DNA from: Nitrospirota bacterium | Lineage (GTDB): Bacteria; Nitrospirota_A; Leptospirillia; Leptospirillales; Leptospirillaceae | Reading direction: 5' to 3' | NCBI GenBank assembly: GCA_021802325.1 | Contig: JAKAAM010000018.1 | Location: 1-16,146 of the forward strand | DNA: 16,146 nt | Shown: piece after piece, positions 12,180 to 16,146 of the stretch | Numbering within the stretch: position 1 is the stretch's first letter | Layout of the letters: each line of letters starts with the position of its first letter | Translations under genes and position numbers: made by a program | The notes under the pieces: model-generated | Seen by the model: the letters and a program-made list of their open reading frames with translations, nothing else | Told to the model about the DNA's origin: nothing | Database searches by the model: none

Positions 12180-13115
12180 ATGACTTTTCCCACGCTTTCA
12201 GTCTATGCGCCAGCCTCGGTTGGCAACATCGGTCCCGGCTTCGATACCTTGGGGATGGCTGTGACCGGCATGGGCGATACCCTATCGGCCACCCTAGACC
12301 CCTCCCTCTCAAAAGATGTGATCGAACGGATCACGGGGGCCTGGACCACTCTCCCGACAGATCCCCGCGAGAACACCGCCAGCATAGCCCTCCGGCTCAT
12401 CCTCGATCGGGCGGGCGAGGGTCGGCCATTTCGACTCGTTCTTGAGAAAGGGGTTCCTGGCTCCGGACTTGGATCCTCAGCCGCCTCTGCCGTTGGCGGG
12501 GCCTACCTGGGGAACCTCCTCGTCGGTGACATATTTTCTCCTCAGGAAATTCTTGATGCCGCCCTGGCGGCAGAGGCCGGAGTGAGCGGAGGAGTCTTTC
12601 TCGACAACATCTCGGCCTGCCTTTTCGGGGGGGTGACCGTGAGCCACGGGGAGAGCCGGACATCTCTTCCCGCCGGATTTCTTGACGGTGTCCACCTGGT
12701 CTTCGTCATCCCAAGGCAAACACTCAGAACCTCCGAGTCCCGCAAGATCCTTCCGGAGCTTGTTCCGAGACACAATGCCATCGGGGCCCTCTCAAACACA
12801 GCAGGCATTCTCCTTGCCCTTCTCCGGCAAGATCCGGCTCTCTTCTGCCAGCGTGTCAGCGACCCCTTGATCGAACCCTACCGCAAGGTTCTGATTCCCG
12901 GATTTGATGCCCTTCGAGAGGCGGCCCTGAACGCAGGAGCCTCGGGATTTGCCATCTCCGGAGCCGGCTCGACCACCGTGGCCCTCACCCACCGCACCGA
13001 AGTGCTCCCGCGTCTCATCGATGATCTCACGTCCGTTCTTAATAAACTCTCTATCGACGCCCTGGTGATGACCTCCTCCATCGACCCAAAAGGAGTTCGC
13101 CGTGCAAATTCCTGA
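12180..13115 (+). CDS. thrB: Homoserine kinase
   Basis: This 311-residue GHMP-family kinase phosphorylates homoserine with ATP, the penultimate step of threonine synthesis. The N-terminal VYAPASVGNIGPGFDTLGMA (8-27) is the homoserine-kinase signature. GVPGSGLGSSAASAVGG (91-107) is the ATP-binding GHMP motif, and the C-terminal GASGFAISGAGSTTVAL block is the third GHMP motif. ATG 12180 is chosen over the frame start at 12108 because the homology begins there and AAGGAG (12162-12167) lies upstream, although its 12-nt spacing is long. The length is typical (about 300). Its end overlaps the next gene by 14 nt. No other threonine-pathway gene is in the window. Confidence 0.93.
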   Translation: MTFPTLSVYAPASVGNIGPGFDTLGMAVTGMGDTLSATLDPSLSKDVIERITGAWTTLPTDPRENTASIALRLILDRAGEGRPFRLVLEKGVPGSGLGSSAASAVGGAYLGNLLVGDIFSPQEILDAALAAEAGVSGGVFLDNISACLFGGVTVSHGESRTSLPAGFLDGVHLVFVIPRQTLRTSESRKILPELVPRHNAIGALSNTAGILLALLRQDPALFCQRVSDPLIEPYRKVLIPGFDALREAALNAGASGFAISGAGSTTVALTHRTEVLPRLIDDLTSVLNKLSIDALVMTSSIDPKGVRRANS

Positions 13116-14196
13116 CCCTGTTTACGACATCAACAAATCCTATGACGATAACTACCGGGAAGGCCCTGTATTCCATGGACGAATCCCTGCCACCATTCCG
13201 AACCCTCCCCCCGTTTCATTTCTGGGAATTCCCGCCAACAGCCGTCTCGGCATTCCCGCAGGACCTCTTCTGAACTCAGAATGGATCGGCTTCTATGCCA
13301 AGATGGGGTTCGATCTTCTCGTCTACAAGACTGTCCGTACTCATCCTCACCCGTCCTACCCCGCACCGAACTGTCTCTATGTCTCCGTGAGCGGCGACCT
13401 CACCCCCGAAGTTCTCAACACCCCGCTCATCGGCATTCCCCAGATAGAGCCCGCCTCGATGCGGGAGATCACCATCACCAACTCCTTCGGAATGCCAAGC
13501 CAGGATCCATCGGTATGGCAAAAGGATGTCGAACTTTCTCGCTCATTGATTGGAAAGGGTCAGGTTCTGATCGTCAGCGTGGTGGGGACAGAGAGAGAGG
13601 GCGAATCCATTGCGGAAAACTTTACCCGAGCGGCCAAGATGGCAGTTGAGGCCGGAGCCATGGCCATCGAGATGAACTTTTCCTGTCCCAACGTCAAGGG
13701 GACGGAGGGGCAGATCTTTCAGGACCCGTCGGCGGCAGGCTCGATCGCCCAAAAGGTTCGGGCCGGAATCGGAACAAATGTTCCGTTGATCGCCAAGGTG
13801 GGATATATCGGAAGCGCCCAGGCTGCAGGCGAGCTTGTGAGTGCCATCGGTCCCTTTGTCGATGCCATCGCCGCCATCAACACCCTCTCGGCCACGATCA
13901 TCAATCCCGAGGGCCGCCCGGCACTTCCCGGACCGGGACGAGAAAAGTCAGGGGTCTGCGGAAACGGAATCAGAACGGCCGCTTTGGGAGTGGTCAGCCG
14001 TCTGTCGCAAGAGGTCAGGGCCAGAAAACTCCCTGTCGCCCTTGTCGCCGTCGGAGGGTTGATGACAGTGGAAGATATCGACTTGGCGCTCTCTTCGGGA
14101 GCCGATTTTGCCATGTCGGCCACCGGAGCCATGTGGGACCCCTTTCTGGCCTATCACATGAAGCAGCAGAACCTCAGGGACGGTCTCCGCCGGTAA
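13102..14196 (+). CDS. Dihydroorotate dehydrogenase-like flavoprotein (class 1-type catalytic Cys)
   Basis: This 364-residue FMN-binding TIM-barrel protein of the dihydroorotate dehydrogenase family would oxidise dihydroorotate in pyrimidine synthesis. Visible motifs are IPAGPLLNSEWIGFYAKMGF (51-70), TITNSFGMPSQDP (124-136), EMNFSCPNVKG (190-200) with Cys195 at the catalytic-base position used by class 1 enzymes (class 2 uses Ser), LIAKVGY with Lys232, INTLSATII (259-267) and VAVGGLMTVEDIDLALSSGA (315-334) for FMN phosphate. It is longer than soluble class 1 enzymes (about 310), mainly through an extra N-terminal ~40 residues with no membrane helix. The GTG start overlaps thrB by 14 nt, with AAGGAG 6 nt upstream. 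The substrate could differ, since related flavoproteins share the fold; pyrD is therefore not asserted. Confidence 0.82.
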   Translation: MQIPDPVYDINKSYDDNYREGPVFHGRIPATIPNPPPVSFLGIPANSRLGIPAGPLLNSEWIGFYAKMGFDLLVYKTVRTHPHPSYPAPNCLYVSVSGDLTPEVLNTPLIGIPQIEPASMREITITNSFGMPSQDPSVWQKDVELSRSLIGKGQVLIVSVVGTEREGESIAENFTRAAKMAVEAGAMAIEMNFSCPNVKGTEGQIFQDPSAAGSIAQKVRAGIGTNVPLIAKVGYIGSAQAAGELVSAIGPFVDAIAAINTLSATIINPEGRPALPGPGREKSGVCGNGIRTAALGVVSRLSQEVRARKLPVALVAVGGLMTVEDIDLALSSGADFAMSATGAMWDPFLAYHMKQQNLRDGLRR

Positions 14197-15631
14197 GGGG
14201 GCCATTCTCCCGGAACAAATGGGCAAAATACTCCTCAACCTCCTGACGATAACTCCGATAGGGGTCGAGCATATAGAGAATTTCGCCTTCGTTCACCTGC
14301 ACGCCAAACCATTGAATGATGTAGTCAAAGATCTGGGGATTTTCCAAAATTTTTCGGATCGCCAGAGAGCGTCCCTGGGCCCGCGTTCCCACCGGGCCAT
14401 CGCGAAGCGCCTGCCTGATCGCCGACGGAGAGACAAGCCGCCGGTGGACACCTTCTTCCTCCAACGGATAGAAAAGGCCCGTGGCCGGATTGGTGTCATG
14501 GTAGGCCAGATCGAGACTTTCCATCCAGGGATCATCCCATTCCACTCCCTCCTCCCGTGAAAAATCCTCGAGAAGAACGAGTTTTTGGGCCCAATCCACA
14601 CGATCCGCAACGAGGGAGGGATCCTTCTTCGAAAGATCGGAAAGAATTTCCCTCCACCCATCAAGAACCCAGTCAGTATCGTCGCTCTCTCCCCGAAAGG
14701 CTCTTTCCGCTGCCTCATAAAATGCCTGCTGGATCTCCACCGCACCCATTGTCTTCCCGTTGGAGAGCTCCACCCTCCATTCCATGGACAGGTCATGAGA
14801 GAGCCCTCGGACCGTCGCCACCGGGTCAGCCAGGGAGATGCGAGGGGCCTCTCCCCGCTCGATCAGTCCCAGAGCAAGCCGGGTTGTCCCGACCTTCAGC
14901 CCGAGGGCATACTGGGACATGTTCGAATCGCCGAGAAGGAGGTGGATTCTCCGAAACTGCAAGGGGTCGGCCAGAGGCTCATCGCGGGTATTGACGATGG
15001 AACGGTTCATCTGCACCCACTGGTAGAAGGTGTTGACCACATAGTCCGCCCGCTGGGAAATCTGGTAGGGAACGGTAGGCGACTCCCCCGGAAAGGGGAG
15101 GATCACATCATTGACGTAAGAGGCGCCCACACGTCCCGCTCCGGCAAAGATCTGCCGGGTCGCCAAGAAAACGACAAGGGGATCGAGTCCGCGCTCATTG
15201 AAGGGGAAGCTTCGGGGAACGGAATAGTTTTCGTGGGAGCCGAAGGTTGCAAGGGTTTGATGGTCAATGTTGTTCTTGATGAAGGAGACTTCATCGGCGA
15301 GACCGAGCTCTTCCAGAGCCTCCGTCAGGAGGAAGTCCCCGGCCCGGTCCATTGCCACGAGGTCGAGGATCGTCCCGCACTCAGGAGCCGCATACTCCAC
15401 ATGGCCCATATCCACATAGAGGCGGCCCCCGTTGCGCAGGAAGCCTCCATTTCCGGGGGGTTCATCATAGGCTCTTTGATGCAGGTCAATGAGCCCGGCC
15501 CCTTTTTTTCGAAAAAGATGATCCCTTACCCGCCGAAACAAGTCCTCCTGTCGGATCATGGAGGCACCCTTCAGCTCCGGATCCCGGATGAGAAGACCAA
15601 ACTCCGTCTCGATCCCGCAGAGGAACTTCAC
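14174..15631 (-). CDS. pafA: Pup--protein ligase (PafA; Dop/PafA family)
   Basis: This 485-residue carboxylate-amine ligase would attach Pup to lysines of proteins destined for the bacterial proteasome. GIETEFG (6-12) carries the first Mg/ATP-binding Glu residues. FLRNGGRLYVDMGHVEYAAP (64-83) matches the PafA version of the block containing the catalytic Asp (Asp74). Further matches are IKNNID.....GSHENY, INTRDEPLADPLQFRRIHLLLGDSNMSQ and LSNGKTMGAVEIQQAFYEAA. An extra ~15 residues (about 44-60) lie where Dop has its long loop and PafA has almost none. GTG 15631 is preferred over TTG 15640 because it overlaps the prcA stop as GTGA, implying coupling, and matches the family start. The order prcA-pafA is that of actinobacterial Pup loci. 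Dop remains the alternative. It overlaps the convergent flavoprotein gene by 23 bp. Confidence 0.82.
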   Translation of the reverse strand: MKFLCGIETEFGLLIRDPELKGASMIRQEDLFRRVRDHLFRKKGAGLIDLHQRAYDEPPGNGGFLRNGGRLYVDMGHVEYAAPECGTILDLVAMDRAGDFLLTEALEELGLADEVSFIKNNIDHQTLATFGSHENYSVPRSFPFNERGLDPLVVFLATRQIFAGAGRVGASYVNDVILPFPGESPTVPYQISQRADYVVNTFYQWVQMNRSIVNTRDEPLADPLQFRRIHLLLGDSNMSQYALGLKVGTTRLALGLIERGEAPRISLADPVATVRGLSHDLSMEWRVELSNGKTMGAVEIQQAFYEAAERAFRGESDDTDWVLDGWREILSDLSKKDPSLVADRVDWAQKLVLLEDFSREEGVEWDDPWMESLDLAYHDTNPATGLFYPLEEEGVHRRLVSPSAIRQALRDGPVGTRAQGRSLAIRKILENPQIFDYIIQWFGVQVNEGEILYMLDPYRSYRQEVEEYFAHLFRENGPLTGGDRP

Positions 15632-16146
15632 CGGAACCAACCCGGATCAGCCGGAATTCGCCGAACCCTCGAAGGGGTTGAGCGGTCGAGAAGAACTCCC
15701 TCCCACACCCTCTCGGTCAGGAGACGTCTCCCGCATTCTGCCGCCTTTTCCGGATCGACGAGATTGCCTGACTCATCATGCCCCCGCTCTTCAGGGGAAT
15801 AAAGGACCTCAAGAAAAAAGCGCCCCATCACCGGAAGGACAGCCGAAAGAGGAGCCGGATGGGCCGGAAGTCGTTCCTTGAGGAGCTGAGAGTCTTTCGT
15901 GCGAGACTCATCATCCGGACCAAGAACGGCATAACAGGACGAACGCAAGATGTTCCCGTCATAGGAGACCTGAAGGAGGAGGTCTTTGGAGGGATCGGGT
16001 CCGATTTCGGCCAGAAGGACATTCAGAATGACCGGAGGCACCGAGACATCCTCGAATGCACCCTTAAGTTTTGGCGCCAGTCCAAACAACGCCAGCCGTT
16101 CGATGGTCACATCGGAGGTGGAGCGCTGAAAGCCTTCCACGTGTGC
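15628..16146 (-). CDS. prcA: Proteasome subunit alpha, C-terminal part (cut by window end)
   Basis: The frame runs open to the window edge and encodes the last 172 residues of a protein matching the C-terminal two-thirds of bacterial proteasome alpha subunits. The best block is VLLAEIG......LLLQVSYDGNILRSSCYAVLG, equivalent to the ELCVAEV....LYRITYDGSI.....FVVMGG strand region of PrcA. A longer helical tail (NLVDPEKAAECGRRLLTERV) follows, and the C-terminus is GWFR; gate-opening C-terminal motifs of alpha subunits were not assessed. The alpha ring is non-proteolytic and gates entry to the PrcB chamber. The GTG near 16140 is probably an internal Val, because homology continues through it, so the true start lies beyond the window. 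It is coupled to pafA by a 4-nt overlap. The moderate similarity suggests a divergent, non-actinobacterial version. Confidence 0.78.
   Translation of the reverse strand, partial: AHVEGFQRSTSDVTIERLALFGLAPKLKGAFEDVSVPPVILNVLLAEIGPDPSKDLLLQVSYDGNILRSSCYAVLGPDDESRTKDSQLLKERLPAHPAPLSAVLPVMGRFFLEVLYSPEERGHDESGNLVDPEKAAECGRRLLTERVWEGVLLDRSTPSRVRRIPADPGWFR

Noticed and set aside
14585..15802. 405-codon open frame on the plus strand
   Set aside because: It lies antisense to pafA/prcA, whose family motifs are clear; the translation has no domain signature and is an artefact of GC-rich codon use.

Overview
The window looks like chromosome from an acidophilic, iron-oxidising Leptospirillum-type bacterium (Nitrospirota). 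This is an inference from the combination of a bacterial Pup-proteasome locus (prcA-pafA) in an otherwise Gram-negative-looking gene set, a large cytochrome-oxidase-like cluster of cbb3 type with several c-type cytochromes, and a VIT1/CCC1-type iron/manganese transporter. The DNA is moderately GC-rich, genes are tightly packed, and GTG or TTG starts coupled to the preceding stop are common. No rRNA, tRNA or CRISPR array was seen.

Layout. (1) 1-238: the right end of an IS200/IS605-family element (C-terminus of TnpB plus the structured right end). It abuts, and supplies the stop codon of, a degenerate LigB-type dioxygenase-like gene (234-1034, minus). That gene is translationally coupled to an Rsm22-like ribosomal methyltransferase gene (1031-2152, minus). 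(2) 2282-3577: hisS, divergent from the methyltransferase. (3) 3646-11087, minus strand: a cluster of 14 genes reading right to left. In transcription order these are two small membrane proteins, a CcoO-like cytochrome c, a two-helix membrane protein, a previously uncalled 34-residue single-helix microprotein with a near-ideal ribosome binding site, a strong terminator-like hairpin, a 68-residue membrane protein, a membrane-anchored monohaem cytochrome c, a CcoS-like protein, a four-helix protein, a short CcoN-like protein, a membrane-anchored FGE/SUMF1-domain protein, a second short CcoN-like protein, a small membrane protein, and CcoG. A consensus-like sigma-70 promoter (TTGACA, 17 bp, TATTCT) lies at 11190-11218. 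(4) 11295-12026: the divergent VIT-family transporter, with an inverted repeat over its start codon. (5) 12180-14196: thrB and a dihydroorotate-dehydrogenase-like gene, overlapping. (6) 14174-16146, minus: pafA and the 3' part of prcA, convergent with and overlapping the previous unit.

The most interesting region is the oxidase-like cluster. It has CcoO-, CcoS- and CcoG-like proteins but no full-length CcoN. Instead there are two paralogous proteins of about 190 residues, each resembling only the last four helices of CcoN and keeping the haem-ligating HxH motif, while the part that would carry the CuB histidines is absent. Around them are at least seven tiny or orphan membrane proteins. The whole could encode an unusual membrane haem complex, either an extremely divergent, fragmented oxidase or an electron-transfer complex that no longer reduces oxygen. 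This is a hypothesis from sequence alone.
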